In this document: one piece after another, positions 45,880 to 55,049 of the stretch | How the letters are laid out: each line of letters starts with the position of its first letter | How positions within the stretch are numbered: position 1 is the first letter of the stretch | From: Tistrella mobilis | Lineage (GTDB): Bacteria; Pseudomonadota; Alphaproteobacteria; Tistrellales; Tistrellaceae | Length of the DNA stretch: 64,000 bases | Direction: 5' to 3' | Assembly (NCBI RefSeq): GCF_039634785.1 | Contig: NZ_JBBIAB010000008.1 | Span: 1 to 64,000, forward strand | Notes under the pieces: model-generated | Told to the model about the DNA's origin: nothing | Database searches by the model: none | What the model saw: the letters and a program-made list of their open reading frames with translations, nothing else | Position numbers and translations under genes: made by a program

Positions 45880-47813
45880 GCGCGGGTCATCAGCTGGGCC
45901 AGCCGGCGGGCAAAGGCGGCGGGATCCGCCGGCGCCTCGCCTTCGGCCAGCCGTGCCTGATCGAGCAGCAGCTCGGCCGGCTCGGCCAGCGCGGCGGCGC
46001 GGGCCGCCGCATCCTCACCCGCCTCGGCAGCCAGGCCCTTCAGGGCCTTCAGCAGGGCATGGTCGGGGTTGATCTCAAGGATCGGTGCCCGCACCGGGCC
46101 GCCGCGGCCCGACCGCGCCAGCAGCCGCTCCAGCGCCGGGTCCGGCCCGTCGCTGCCGGCGGCGAGGCAGGCCGGGCTGTCGACCAGCCGGGCCGAGGGC
46201 CGCACCGCCCGCACCCGGTCACCCAGCGCCCGCCCGATCAGATCGGCCAGGGCGGCACCGTCGATGCCGGCCTCACCTTCGGCGGCCTCGTCCTTCGTTT
46301 CAGGCGCGGCCTTGCCGTCTGCATCCACTTTGGGGAAGGCCGCGAGTTCGTCGTCGGCGACGCGGCCCACGGCGCGGATCGGCTTGCCGTCGAAATCGGG
46401 CGCGATCATGGTCCAGAAGCCGTCGATCGGGTCGCCGAGCAGCAGCACCTCCAGCCCGCGGGCTTTGAAGCCTTCAAGCTGCGGGCTGACCCGCGCCGCC
46501 TCGACGCTGTCGCCGACCATCACATAGATCGCCTTCTGCTCGGGCTTCATGCGGGCGACATAGTCGGCGAGGCTGGTCCAGCCGTCGACGGCGGTCGACC
46601 GGAAGCGGGCGAGGCCCAGAAGACGGTCGCGGTTCTCGAAATCCTCGTACAGGCCTTCCTTGACCACCGCCCCGAAGGCATCCCAGAAGCGTGCATAGCC
46701 CTCGGCATCGGACTTTGCCCGCCCTTCGAGTTCGCCCAGCACGCGCTTCACCAGACCCTGGCGGATCCTGGTCAGCAGCGGCGTGTTCTGCAGCATCTCG
46801 CGGCTGACGTTCAGCGGCAGATCGGCGCTGTCGACCACGCCGCGCAGGAAGCGCAGCCAGCCCGGCAGCAGGGCTTCGCAGTCATCGGTGATGAACATCC
46901 GCCGGACATGCAGCCGCAGGCGCGGCTTGCGCTCGGGCTCGTAGAGATCGGCCGGCCGTTCGGTCGGGATGAACAGCAGGTTGGTGTATTCGATCGTGCC
47001 TTCATTGCGGTTGTGGATCACCGCCCAGGGCTCGTCGAAGGCATGGGAAATGTCGCGATAGAAGGCGGTATAGGTCTCGGGCTCGATCTCGGCCTTGGGC
47101 CGGGTCCAGAGCGCCTGAGCGGCGTTGATGGTTTCGACGCCCTCGTCCTCCTTGCCGCCCTCGGCCTTGCGCGGATCCAGCCGGATCGGCAGGGCGAGAT
47201 GGTCGGACCAGCGCTTGACCACGGCCTTCAGCCGCCAGGGGTCGAGGAATTCGGCGGCATCCTCCTTGAGGCGCAGGATCACGTCGGTGCCGACGGCGTC
47301 GCGGGCGATCGCCTCGATCCGGTAGCCGCCGCGGCCGTCCGAGGTCCAGCGCCAGCCCTGCGGCTCACCCAGCCTGCGGGTTTCCACCACCACCTCGTCG
47401 GCGACCATGAAGGCCGAATAGAAGCCGACGCCGAACTGGCCGATCAGGCTGCCGTCCTTTGCGGCATCGCCCGAGAGCTTCTTCGCGAATTCGGCCGTGC
47501 CTGAGCGGGCGATGGTGCCCAGATTGGCGATCAGCTCGTCGCGGTTCATGCCGACGCCGGTGTCGGAGACGGTGAGGGTGCGGGCGCCGGCATCCGGCGC
47601 CAGGGTCACCGCCGGGTCGCCGGCGCCCTCCGCCAGGGCCTCGTCGGTCTGCGCCAGGAACCGGCGCTTGTCGCAGGCATCGGCGGCATTGGCGATCAGC
47701 TCGCGCAGGAAGACTTCGCGCTCGCTGTAGAGGGCATGGGCGACGATGTCGAGGATGCGGCCGACATCGGCATCGAACACGCGGGTCTCTTCAGTATCGA
47801 GGGCTTCAGCCAT
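45867..47813 (-). CDS. htpG: Molecular chaperone HtpG (Hsp90)
   Basis: Cytoplasmic Hsp90 chaperone with an N-terminal GHKL ATPase. The 648-residue protein shows ELIANAADACDKRRF (ATP-binding motif with the catalytic Glu and Asn), DTGVGMNRDEL, and GQFGVGFYSAFMVAD, followed by the middle and C-terminal dimer domains. The ATG at 47813 gives the usual MAEALDTEETRVFDADVGRIL start. A CTTGAT / CATATAT pair upstream may be a heat-shock promoter. The 3' end overlaps the MFS gene by 13 bp. Confidence 0.97.
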   Translation of the reverse strand: MAEALDTEETRVFDADVGRILDIVAHALYSEREVFLRELIANAADACDKRRFLAQTDEALAEGAGDPAVTLAPDAGARTLTVSDTGVGMNRDELIANLGTIARSGTAEFAKKLSGDAAKDGSLIGQFGVGFYSAFMVADEVVVETRRLGEPQGWRWTSDGRGGYRIEAIARDAVGTDVILRLKEDAAEFLDPWRLKAVVKRWSDHLALPIRLDPRKAEGGKEDEGVETINAAQALWTRPKAEIEPETYTAFYRDISHAFDEPWAVIHNRNEGTIEYTNLLFIPTERPADLYEPERKPRLRLHVRRMFITDDCEALLPGWLRFLRGVVDSADLPLNVSREMLQNTPLLTRIRQGLVKRVLGELEGRAKSDAEGYARFWDAFGAVVKEGLYEDFENRDRLLGLARFRSTAVDGWTSLADYVARMKPEQKAIYVMVGDSVEAARVSPQLEGFKARGLEVLLLGDPIDGFWTMIAPDFDGKPIRAVGRVADDELAAFPKVDADGKAAPETKDEAAEGEAGIDGAALADLIGRALGDRVRAVRPSARLVDSPACLAAGSDGPDPALERLLARSGRGGPVRAPILEINPDHALLKALKGLAAEAGEDAAARAAALAEPAELLLDQARLAEGEAPADPAAFARRLAQLMTRAYRA

Positions 47814-47920
47814 GGGATCAGGTCCGTTCGGCAGGGCAATGATGGAAGGGCGAAGGTCGGCTGGCAGCGGCAGCCGGCCACACGCGGTCAGGCATGCGCG
47901 GGTGGCGCGAAAGCCTGCCC

Positions 47921-47949
47921 GATATATGTGCGGTTCGTCACGGATCAAG
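47921..47949 (-). promoter_or_regulatory. Candidate htpG promoter (sigma-32-like or sigma-70-like)
   Basis: On the minus strand, CTTGAT (47949-47944) and CATATAT (47928-47922) are 15 bp apart, close to a heat-shock pattern. The same bases read as TTGATC-N16-TATATC for sigma-70. It lies about 110 bp ahead of htpG in the gap to the divergent helicase gene. The window also encodes RpoH. Confidence 0.4.
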
Positions 47950-48058
47950 GGCGTGGCCGCACCCTCGGTGCCATGGGGCGGCCGTCGTCATCCGGCCGTC
48001 TTCATTCCGTCGCAGATCCGCACTTGAACCGGAGGCGCGGCCGTACGATTCTTCTCTC

Positions 48059-50701
48059 ATGACGATTGCGCCCGAAGGGTCGGCACGGCTGCGTGCGGTG
48101 CTGGGCCCCACCAATACGGGGAAGACCCATCTTGCCGTGGAGCGGATGCTGGCGCATCGCACGGGCATGATGGGTTTCCCCCTGCGTCTTCTGGCCCGCG
48201 AGGTCTATGACCGGGTGGCCCGGGCCAAAGGGGCCGACAAGGTCGCGCTGATCACCGGCGAGGAAAAGATCGTGCCCCCCGAGGCGCGCTATTTCCTGTG
48301 CACGGTCGAAAGCATGCCGCTGGATCTGGGCGTCGAGTTCCTCTGCGTCGACGAGATCCAGCTCGCGGCCGACCCGGACCGCGGTCATATCTTCACCGAC
48401 CGTCTGCTCCATGCCCGCGGCTTTGCCGAGACCATGTTCCTGGGCGCCGAGACCATCGCGCCGCTGATGCGCCGCCTGCTGCCGGGCATCGAGATCGACA
48501 GCCGGCCGCGCATGTCGAAGCTGGTCTATACCGGCGCCAAGAGCCTGACCCGCCTGCCGCCGCGCACCGCGATCGTCGCCTTCTCGGCCGCCGACGTCTA
48601 TGCCATCGCCGAGATCATGCGCCGCCAGCGCGGTGGTGCGGCGGTGGTGATGGGCGCGCTCAGCCCCCGCACCCGCAATGCCCAGGTCGAGATGTATCAG
48701 GAGGGCGAGGTCGACTTCCTGGTGGCGACCGACGCGATCGGCATGGGGCTCAATCTGGATGTCGACCATGTCTGTTTCGCTGCCACCCGCAAATTCGACG
48801 GCCGCGATCTCCGGCCGCTGACGGCGCAGGAACTGGCCCAGATCGCCGGGCGGGCCGGCCGCCATCTGCGCAATGGCAGCTTCGGCACCACGGCCGAGAT
48901 CGGCGGCCTGTCGCCCGATCTGGTCGAGGCGATCGAGGATCACGATTTCCAGCCGCTGCGCCGGCTGTTCTGGCGGTCGCGCGAGCTTGATTTCCGCAGC
49001 GTCGAGGCGCTGCTGCGCAGCCTGGACGTGCAGCCCCATCTGGATGCGCTCGCCCCCGCCCCGCCGGCGGAAGACCATCTGGCGCTCGCCCATATGGCGC
49101 GGCAGCCCGAGCTGATGGCCCGTGCCCGCGGCTACGAGGCGGTGAAGCTGCTCTGGGAAGTCTGCCGGGTGCCCGATTTCCATGCGGCGGTGGGCGCGGC
49201 CCATGTCGGCCTGCTGCGCCGGCTGTTCCTGCACCTGACCCAGCCTGAGCGCGAGGGGCGGCTGCCGGGGGCCTGGGTCGGCGAGAATCTGGCCCGGCTC
49301 GACCGGGTGGACGGTGATCTGGACCGGCTGACCGAGCGGCTGGCCCGGATCCGCACCTGGAGCTATGTCGCCAACCGCCCCGGCTGGCTGGCGGATCCGG
49401 GGGAGTTCCAGCTTCAGGCCCGGCGGATCGAGGACCGGTTGTCGGACGCCCTGCACGACCGGCTGACCCAGCGCTTCGTCGATCGCGACATGGCCCGTGC
49501 GAGCCGTCAGGCCGAGGCCTGGCGGGCCGTGGAGCCGGTGGTCGCCCATGACGGCGCCGTCGAGCTGGACGGCCGCGAGGTCGGCAGGCTGGACGGTTTC
49601 GACTTCCGGCCGAGCGGAGAGGCGGCGGGTCTGCTCGAGATCCGCCCGGTCCGCGACCGGGTGCGCAAATCGATCCGGCGCTTCCTGGAGGCGCGTTTCG
49701 CCCGGCTGGCGGCCCGCGACGATCTGGGCCCGGTGGTGGCGCTGGTCGAAGAGCCGGGGGATGCCCCGGCCGTCACCGTGGAAGGCGCCGTGCTCGGCCG
49801 GCTGGGCGCCGAGCCCGACGGCCGGCCGAAGCTGGTTCTGCCGCATCGCGACCATCTTCCGTCCGAGGCCACGACCGATCTTGTCCGTCGGGTCGAGGCC
49901 GTGCTGGCGGCCAGGGCCGCCGAGGCCGACGAGCCGCTGCTGCGGCTGGAGGCGGCGGCGCTCAAAGGCGCTGCCCGGGGGATCGCCTTCCGGCTGGTCG
50001 AAGGCGGCGGGGTCGCGCCGGCAGAGGCGGCAGCCGATCTGGTTGCCGGTCTCGATGCGGACCAGCGCCAGCGCCTCGCCCGGTTCGGTGTCCGGCTGGG
50101 GCGGCGCTGGCTGTATCTGAAGCCGCTGTTCGAACCGGCGCGGATCCGGATGCGGCGTCCGTTCCTGGCGGCACGCTACGGAGGCTCTCTGCCCGAGGCC
50201 GCCGACGGGGTGCGAACCTCGCTCACCCTGCCCGATGCCGCCGGGGCCATCCGTGCCCTGGCCGCTGCGGGATATCTTGCGGCCGGCCCGCGCGCGGTGC
50301 GCGTCGACATGATCGAGCGGCTGGATGCCGGGATCAGGGCGGGGCTGCGCGAGGCGCGCGACGGTTTCACGGTCGAACCCGGCCTGCTGGCGCCGCTCGG
50401 TTGCCCCCAGGCCGAGGCACCGGCCCTGCTCGCCGCGCTCGGCCATCCGGTCCGGACCGCCGAGGACGGGCGGATGACGGTGCTGCCGGCGCGGAGCGAT
50501 CGTACCCGCAAGCCGCATCGCGGCCGCAAGCCGGCCCGGCCCCCGGCCGCAGCGGCGCCGGCCGTCGACCCCGGCAACCCCTTCGCCAAGCTCGGCGCCC
50601 TGGTTCAGGACGCCGGATCCCCGGCCACCCCCGCGCGGGAGCGCGATGGGCGGCCATCGTCCCAAGGCTCCGCACGTATCCGCAGAGGTGCCAGCCGATG
50701 A
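48059..50701 (+). CDS. SUV3-like ATP-dependent RNA helicase
   Basis: An 880-residue superfamily 2 helicase of the alphaproteobacterial SUPV3L1 type. Walker A GPTNTGKTH is at 16-24, motif II DEIQ at 98-101, motif VI QIAGRAGR near 260-267, and a C-terminal half carrying SUV3-type helical domains. It ends in an Arg/Pro-rich tail. Mitochondrial SUV3 works in RNA decay, and the bacterial forms are presumed to act on RNA. The ATG at 48059 lacks a close ribosome site. Its stop overlaps the start of the S4 gene as ATGA, a pairing common in this class. Confidence 0.92.
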   Translation: MTIAPEGSARLRAVLGPTNTGKTHLAVERMLAHRTGMMGFPLRLLAREVYDRVARAKGADKVALITGEEKIVPPEARYFLCTVESMPLDLGVEFLCVDEIQLAADPDRGHIFTDRLLHARGFAETMFLGAETIAPLMRRLLPGIEIDSRPRMSKLVYTGAKSLTRLPPRTAIVAFSAADVYAIAEIMRRQRGGAAVVMGALSPRTRNAQVEMYQEGEVDFLVATDAIGMGLNLDVDHVCFAATRKFDGRDLRPLTAQELAQIAGRAGRHLRNGSFGTTAEIGGLSPDLVEAIEDHDFQPLRRLFWRSRELDFRSVEALLRSLDVQPHLDALAPAPPAEDHLALAHMARQPELMARARGYEAVKLLWEVCRVPDFHAAVGAAHVGLLRRLFLHLTQPEREGRLPGAWVGENLARLDRVDGDLDRLTERLARIRTWSYVANRPGWLADPGEFQLQARRIEDRLSDALHDRLTQRFVDRDMARASRQAEAWRAVEPVVAHDGAVELDGREVGRLDGFDFRPSGEAAGLLEIRPVRDRVRKSIRRFLEARFARLAARDDLGPVVALVEEPGDAPAVTVEGAVLGRLGAEPDGRPKLVLPHRDHLPSEATTDLVRRVEAVLAARAAEADEPLLRLEAAALKGAARGIAFRLVEGGGVAPAEAAADLVAGLDADQRQRLARFGVRLGRRWLYLKPLFEPARIRMRRPFLAARYGGSLPEAADGVRTSLTLPDAAGAIRALAAAGYLAAGPRAVRVDMIERLDAGIRAGLREARDGFTVEPGLLAPLGCPQAEAPALLAALGHPVRTAEDGRMTVLPARSDRTRKPHRGRKPARPPAAAAPAVDPGNPFAKLGALVQDAGSPATPARERDGRPSSQGSARIRRGASR

Positions 50702-51132
50702 CCCAGAGGCCCGCCACGGACCAGATCGACCACCCCTATCGCAACCGCTCTTCCGACAAGGATGCCGTCGGCTTTGCCGCGATCCTGCCAACCGACGACC
50801 TCGCCCTGACCGCGGGCGTCGACGCCGGCCGCCAGCGCCTGGACAAATGGCTCTGGTGTGCGCGCTTCTACAAGTCGCGCACCCAGGCGGCGCGGCTGTG
50901 TGCCGACGGGCTCATCCGGCTCAACCGGATGCCGGTCACCAAGGCGGCCCAGATGGTGAAACCGGGGGACGTCCTCACATTCTCGTGGGGCAATCGGATC
51001 CGGGTGGTACAGGTGGCACGTCTGGCTGAGCGGCGGGGCCCGGCGGAAGAGGCGCGGGGGCTCTATACCGATCTGCGTCCGGTGGCCACGGCGGCGCCGA
51101 TGCTTGCCGAAACGGCGGCGGCCCCGGCCTGA
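50698..51132 (+). CDS. S4-domain RNA-binding protein (Hsp15-like)
   Basis: A 144-residue protein with one S4 domain at about 46-107, starting RQRLDKWLWCARFYKSRTQAARLC and ending GNRIRVVQVARLAERRG, the Hsp15 (HslR) pattern. E. coli Hsp15 binds stalled 50S subunits carrying peptidyl-tRNA. The first 45 residues are an extra polar extension, and the Ala-rich end is short. It overlaps the helicase gene by 4 bp, so both act in the same operon, probably in RNA or ribosome quality control. Confidence 0.9.
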   Translation: MTQRPATDQIDHPYRNRSSDKDAVGFAAILPTDDLALTAGVDAGRQRLDKWLWCARFYKSRTQAARLCADGLIRLNRMPVTKAAQMVKPGDVLTFSWGNRIRVVQVARLAERRGPAEEARGLYTDLRPVATAAPMLAETAAAPA

Positions 51133-51380
51133 GACGGCCGGTCTGCGGCACGCAATCCGACGGTGATCAGACATGCGACCACATTCGCTGTTGTGGATCG
51201 GCCGGAAAAATGCTTCCACAAAGGACTTTTCCGGCGCTGCGGATTGAGTATGGTTGCGTCAGAAGGCAGGACCGCACTGCGATAACGCACGTGTTGGTTG
51301 TAAAATGATGCGCCGTCCGACGGTTGCCGCTCCGTGGGCCGTCCTACGCCGCCGAACGTGTTCCGAGGAGAGCAGCAATC

Positions 51381-51719
51381 ATGGCCTACGTGGTCGTCGA
51401 CAACTGCATCAAGTGCAAGTATCAGGACTGCGTCGAGGTGTGCCCCGTGGATTGTTTCTACGAGGGCGAGAACATGCTGGTGATCCATCCCGACGAGTGC
51501 ATCGATTGCGGTGTCTGCGAGCCGGAATGCCCCGCCGAGGCAATCAAGCCCGACAGTGACGACGGTCTGGAACAGTGGGCCGAACTGAACCGCAAATATG
51601 CCGAGCTGTGGCCGAATATCAGCCACAAGGGGGATGCGCCGGCGGATGCCGACGAATGGAACGGCGTCCCCGACAAGCTTGCCAACCACTTCAGCGAGAA
51701 GCCCGGCCAGCAGGGCTGA
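51381..51719 (+). CDS. fdxA: 7Fe ferredoxin FdxA
   Basis: A 112-residue ferredoxin carrying one [3Fe-4S] and one [4Fe-4S] cluster. Cysteines lie at 9, 12, 17 and 21 (the CxxC-x4-C-x3-CP set) and at 40, 43, 46 and 50 (CxxCxxCxxxCP), with a further C25. The ATG at 51381 has GAGGAG about 11 bp upstream. It is an essential-type electron carrier often found beside carD in this class. A 16-bp stem terminator follows at 51784. Confidence 0.97.
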   Translation: MAYVVVDNCIKCKYQDCVEVCPVDCFYEGENMLVIHPDECIDCGVCEPECPAEAIKPDSDDGLEQWAELNRKYAELWPNISHKGDAPADADEWNGVPDKLANHFSEKPGQQG

Positions 51720-51783
51720 CGCCCGAAGTTCTTCTCCTGAGCGCGAACACCTTCGCCCGGTCGGTTCCGGCCATGCGGATCAG

Positions 51784-51823
51784 GCCCCGCGCACATGCGC
51801 TCGACGCATGTGCGCGGGGCTTT
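51784..51823 (+). terminator. Strong terminator after fdxA
   Basis: The 16-bp arms 51784-51799 and 51805-51820 (outer bases GCCCCGCGC / GCGCGGGGC) are perfectly complementary around the loop CTCGA, followed by TTT. Confidence 0.9.
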
Positions 51824-52173
51824 ATCTCGTAAGCCCGTCATGTTATCTTCATTTTTGCACCAGGATGACGAGTCCGAGACCCCCGGTGGGTCTCCAGAGC
51901 CCGGTCGAGGATGGTTCCCTTCAGCGGAGCCGGCGGCCGGACCCCGATCGTCATCGGCAAAATGAGTCCCGCGGCCCGGAGCGCGAGCCCCCGGCCGTCT
52001 CGTCCTCCCGAAGCGGCATCGCCGCGTTGCAGCATGCCCGGGTGCTTACAAGGATGTGAGCGCCAGGGGTGGTTTTTCCGCCGACCCTGCCGGGCCGCCT
52101 TTGGATGGCTGCGGCGGGAGAGGCTTGCACGGCGGTCCCTGCGGGAGCGGTTCGTCAGAACGGAAGCGGAGCC
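51824..52173. other. 350-bp gap between fdxA terminator and carD
   Basis: No gene with homology or ribosome site is seen. A short AT-rich patch at 51838-51862 and a T-rich patch near 52068-52078 are possible promoter parts. carD probably has its own promoter here, but I cannot place it with confidence. Confidence 0.5.
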
Positions 52174-52671
52174 ATGGCGAAGAAGAGGTTCGGTACCGGC
52201 GACATGGTCGTCTATCCGGCGCACGGCGTCGGCAAGATCGAAGCGGTTGAGGCACAGGAGATCGCGGGCATGCCGCTCGAGCTCTATGTGATCCGCTTCG
52301 ACGACGATCGGATGACGCTGAAGGTGCCGGTGATCAAGGCCGAGAAGGCCGGCATGCGGGCGCTCTCGACGATGGTCGAGATGACCACCGCCCTCGACAC
52401 GCTGAAGGGCCGGGCACGCGTCCGCCGCGCGATGTGGAGCCGCCGCGCCCAGGAATACGAAGCCAAGATCAATTCGGGCGACCCGACCTCGATCGCGGAA
52501 GTGGTGCGCGACCTGCATCGCACCGGCGATCAGGCCGAGCAGTCCTACAGCGAGCGGCAGATGTATCAGCTGGCGCTCGACCGGCTGGCGCGGGAATACG
52601 CCGCCGTCGAGCAGCTGGACTTGAAGACCGCCGCGATCAAGCTCGAGACCCTGCTCGACGCCGCCGCCTGA
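52174..52671 (+). CDS. carD: CarD-family transcriptional regulator
   Basis: A 165-residue RNA-polymerase-binding protein. The N-terminal Tudor-like RID domain is clear (FGTGDMVVYPAHGVGKIEAVEAQEIAG, residues 6-32), followed by the DNA-contacting helical domain with RVRRAMWSRRAQEYEAKINSGDP. CarD proteins stabilise open complexes, notably at rRNA and stress promoters. The ATG at 52174 follows GGAAGCGGAG. A strong terminator ends the unit before rpoH. Confidence 0.94.
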   Translation: MAKKRFGTGDMVVYPAHGVGKIEAVEAQEIAGMPLELYVIRFDDDRMTLKVPVIKAEKAGMRALSTMVEMTTALDTLKGRARVRRAMWSRRAQEYEAKINSGDPTSIAEVVRDLHRTGDQAEQSYSERQMYQLALDRLAREYAAVEQLDLKTAAIKLETLLDAAA

Positions 52672-52698
52672 CCGGCAGATCACCGGCGATCCGGTTTT

Positions 52699-52737
52699 GA
52701 ACCGCCCGGGCCTTCGCGCCCGGGCGGTTCTTTTTTT
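52699..52737 (+). terminator. Strong terminator after carD
   Basis: GAACCGCCCGGGC (52699-52711) and GCCCGGGCGGTTC (52718-52730) form a 13-bp stem with a 6-base loop, followed by seven T. Confidence 0.95.
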
Positions 52738-52908
52738 GCGGCCCGTTGCGTGCCCGTTGCCCCGACGGTCAAAAAAATCCGTCCGGACTGCATCCGAATC
52801 GGCCCGCCCGGTGTTTTTCCTGCAGGCCGGGTGATCCATTGCCCGCCTGACCGCGTAGACCGGAGGCAACAAGGCAAAGACTCGGCGCAAGGACGACGGG
52901 AGACGGCC

Positions 52909-53808
52909 ATGGCGTACCTCGACACCCAGGACTCGCAGACCGCCGACCGGCGGTACATCCGACAGTCGATGCGGGCCCCCCTGCTCGAACGCGAGGAAGA
53001 ACTGGCCCTGGCCCGCGCCTGGCGCGAGACGGGTGATGAAGCCGCCCTGCACCGTCTGGTCAGCGCCTATGCCCGGCTTGTGGTCTCCCTGGCTGCCCGC
53101 TTCCGGAACTATGCACTGCCCATGGGCGATCTGGTTCAGGAAGGCAATGTCGGGCTGATGATGGCTGCAAGCCGGTTCGATCCCGATCGCAATGTCCGCT
53201 TTTCGACCTATGCCATGTGGTGGATCCGCGCCGCGATCCAGGACTTCATTCTCCGCAACCACTCGATCGTCCGCACCGGCACCACCGCGGGCGACAAGTC
53301 GCTGTTCTTCAATCTGCGCCGGTTGCGGGCCCGGCTGGGCGAAGGCACCAACGGCCCGATCAGCCATGAGGGGCGGATGAAGATCGCCCTGGAGCTGGGG
53401 GTCGATGTCGCCGCCGTCGAGGCCATGGAGGGCCGGCTTTCGGCCGCTGATCAGTCGCTCGATGCAGGCGTCGACAGCGAGGGCGGCGGCGACAGCTGGG
53501 TCGATTTTCTGGCCGATGATCGCCCTGGCCCCGAGGAAGTGGTGGTCGAACTGCGCGATGCGGGCACCCGCTCCCGCTGGCTGCGCCGGGCCTTGCGCGA
53601 ACTGAACGACCGCGAACGGGTCATCATCCATGAACGCCGCCTGCGCGAGGACGCCGTCACGCTGCAGGAACTGGGCGAGGAACTCGGCATCAGCAAGGAG
53701 CGCGTCCGCCAGATCGAGCAGCGCGCCATCGAGAAACTCCGCTCGTCGATCACCCGCCAGATGCGCGAGGCCGGCGAGCGTCACCGGATTGAGGCAGTGG
53801 CCGGCTGA
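52909..53808 (+). CDS. rpoH: RNA polymerase sigma-32 factor
   Basis: Directs RNA polymerase to heat-shock promoters. The 299-residue protein has sigma region 2 with GDLVQEGNVGLMMAASRFDPDRNVRFSTYAMWWIRAAIQDF (73-113), the RpoH box in SLFFNLRRLRARL (131-143), and region 4 with the HTH in VTLQELGEELGISKERVRQIEQRA. The RpoH box separates it from housekeeping sigma-70. The ATG at 52909 follows GGGAG. htpG, a classic target, lies about 5 kb upstream. Alphaproteobacteria often have more than one rpoH; this could be either copy. Confidence 0.95.
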   Translation: MAYLDTQDSQTADRRYIRQSMRAPLLEREEELALARAWRETGDEAALHRLVSAYARLVVSLAARFRNYALPMGDLVQEGNVGLMMAASRFDPDRNVRFSTYAMWWIRAAIQDFILRNHSIVRTGTTAGDKSLFFNLRRLRARLGEGTNGPISHEGRMKIALELGVDVAAVEAMEGRLSAADQSLDAGVDSEGGGDSWVDFLADDRPGPEEVVVELRDAGTRSRWLRRALRELNDRERVIIHERRLREDAVTLQELGEELGISKERVRQIEQRAIEKLRSSITRQMREAGERHRIEAVAG

Positions 53809-53901
53809 CCGGCCCGTCTCTCATCAGGTTCGCGAAGGCCTGCCCGTGCAGCCAGCCTGCCGGTCTTCGTGGACACTCTGTCGCATGGCGAACGTCACTA
53901 T

Positions 53902-53928
53902 GCCCCGGCTCCGGCCGGGGCTTTTTTT
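53902..53928 (+). terminator. Terminator after rpoH
   Basis: GCCCCGGC (53902-53909) and GCCGGGGC (53914-53921) with loop TCCG, followed by seven T. Confidence 0.92.
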
Positions 53929-53990
53929 GGCGAGCCCTTGGGAGGGGATCGGGTGTCGGGGAGCATCGCCTGACCGAAGACCCGGCTATG

Positions 53991-54015
53991 CCAATGATAT
54001 TTAAAACTTTATTGG
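53991..54015. repeat. AT-rich inverted repeat upstream of thioesterase genes
   Basis: CCAAT (53991-53995) and ATTGG (54011-54015) flank a 15-bp AT-only-rich core (GATATTTAAAACTTT), about 90 bp ahead of the thioesterase start. It is a possible promoter or operator in a very GC-rich setting; the arms are short. Confidence 0.35.
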
Positions 54016-54104
54016 GCGGATTGCCCCGGGCGCCCGCTGCCGGGCGGTGATAGTCTTCCAGGCGATCCGATGTTGTTTGCGCCCTGTACCGACGGAGAAG
54101 ATCC

Positions 54105-54539
54105 ATGACGGCTGAACCGGCCGGCGACCCGCCCATCCCCGAAGGCTTCGTATTGCACGATCGCCGCAGCCCGGTCACCGATCCCTGGCGGCCGATCTGG
54201 GCCAGGCGGAGCGATACGGCGTTTCAGCTGGGGCTGTATCTGGCCGAGGCGCATACCAATTCGCGCGGTCTTGCCCATGGCGGGCTGATTTCGGCGCTTG
54301 CCGACAATGCCATGGGGCTGACTTGCTGGCTCCACCGGCCCGAGTCCGGCGGGCTGGTGACCGTGAACCTCTCGGTCGACTTCATGGGGGCCGGGCGCAT
54401 CGGCCAGTGGCTGGAGATCCGGCCCGAGATGATCCGGACCGGGCAGACGCTGGCCTTCGCCCGGGCGCTGATCCTGGCCGATGATGCGGTCATCGCCCAG
54501 GCTGCCGCCACCTTCCACGTCGCGCCGCCGCGCAGCTGA
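54105..54539 (+). CDS. PaaI-type hotdog-fold thioesterase (first of two)
   Basis: A 144-residue protein of the 4HBT/PaaI superfamily. The key segment is NSRGLAHGGLISALADNAMGL (about 49-69), where HGG and the following Asp/Asn form the active site, followed by VTVNLSVDFMGAGRIGQWLEI. It should hydrolyse an aromatic or medium-chain acyl-CoA. The ATG at 54105 follows GGAGAAG. A second thioesterase gene begins 17 bp after its stop, so they share a transcript. Confidence 0.9.
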   Translation: MTAEPAGDPPIPEGFVLHDRRSPVTDPWRPIWARRSDTAFQLGLYLAEAHTNSRGLAHGGLISALADNAMGLTCWLHRPESGGLVTVNLSVDFMGAGRIGQWLEIRPEMIRTGQTLAFARALILADDAVIAQAAATFHVAPPRS

Positions 54540-54556
54540 TCCCGGAGACGTCGCCC

Positions 54557-55036
54557 ATGTCCGACACCGTCGCCCCTGGCACCATTGACCCTGGCACCAT
54601 CGACGCGGGCGCACGCCTGCGGGCCTTCGTGCTGTCCATGCCTGCGGCCCGGCTGCTCGGCTTCGATTTTCTGGACGTCGCCCCCGGCCATGTCGTGCTG
54701 GACCTGCCCTTCCGGCCGGAACTGGGCGAGCATCAGGGGTTGTTCCAGGGCGGCATCCTGGGGGCGCTGGTCGATTTCGCCGGCGCCTCGGCCAATGCCA
54801 CCCTGCTCGGGCCGTCGGAGGCGTTGATGACGCTAGACTACACGGTCAAGCTGCTGCGCCCCGCCAGGGCGGCCGGGCTCAGAGCCATCGGCCGGGTGAT
54901 CGATGGCGGCGGCCGGATCGGTGTCGCCTCAGCCGAGCTGTTCCTGCGGGATGCCGATGGCCGGGTGGATGATACCGGCCCGGTCGCGACCGGACTGGTC
55001 TCCACCCGGCGGGTGGATCTCCGGCCCCGATCCTGA
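54557..55036 (+). CDS. PaaI-type hotdog-fold thioesterase (second of two)
   Basis: A 159-residue hotdog protein. The active-site region reads HQGLFQGGILGALVDFAGASANATL (about 73-97), with Gln replacing the His seen in the first copy, and LDYTVKLLRPARAAGLRAIGRVI follows. The N-terminus has a short repeated GTIDPGTIDAG element. The ATG at 54557 has GGAG 10 bp upstream. It is convergent with the M48 protease gene, 13 bp away, and I see no terminator between them. Confidence 0.9.
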   Translation: MSDTVAPGTIDPGTIDAGARLRAFVLSMPAARLLGFDFLDVAPGHVVLDLPFRPELGEHQGLFQGGILGALVDFAGASANATLLGPSEALMTLDYTVKLLRPARAAGLRAIGRVIDGGGRIGVASAELFLRDADGRVDDTGPVATGLVSTRRVDLRPRS

Positions 55037-55049
55037 TCTCAGGCGTACA

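Noticed and set aside
48002-50791. 929-residue minus-strand frame across the helicase gene
   Set aside because: Shadow of the helicase frame; no recognisable domain or plausible start.
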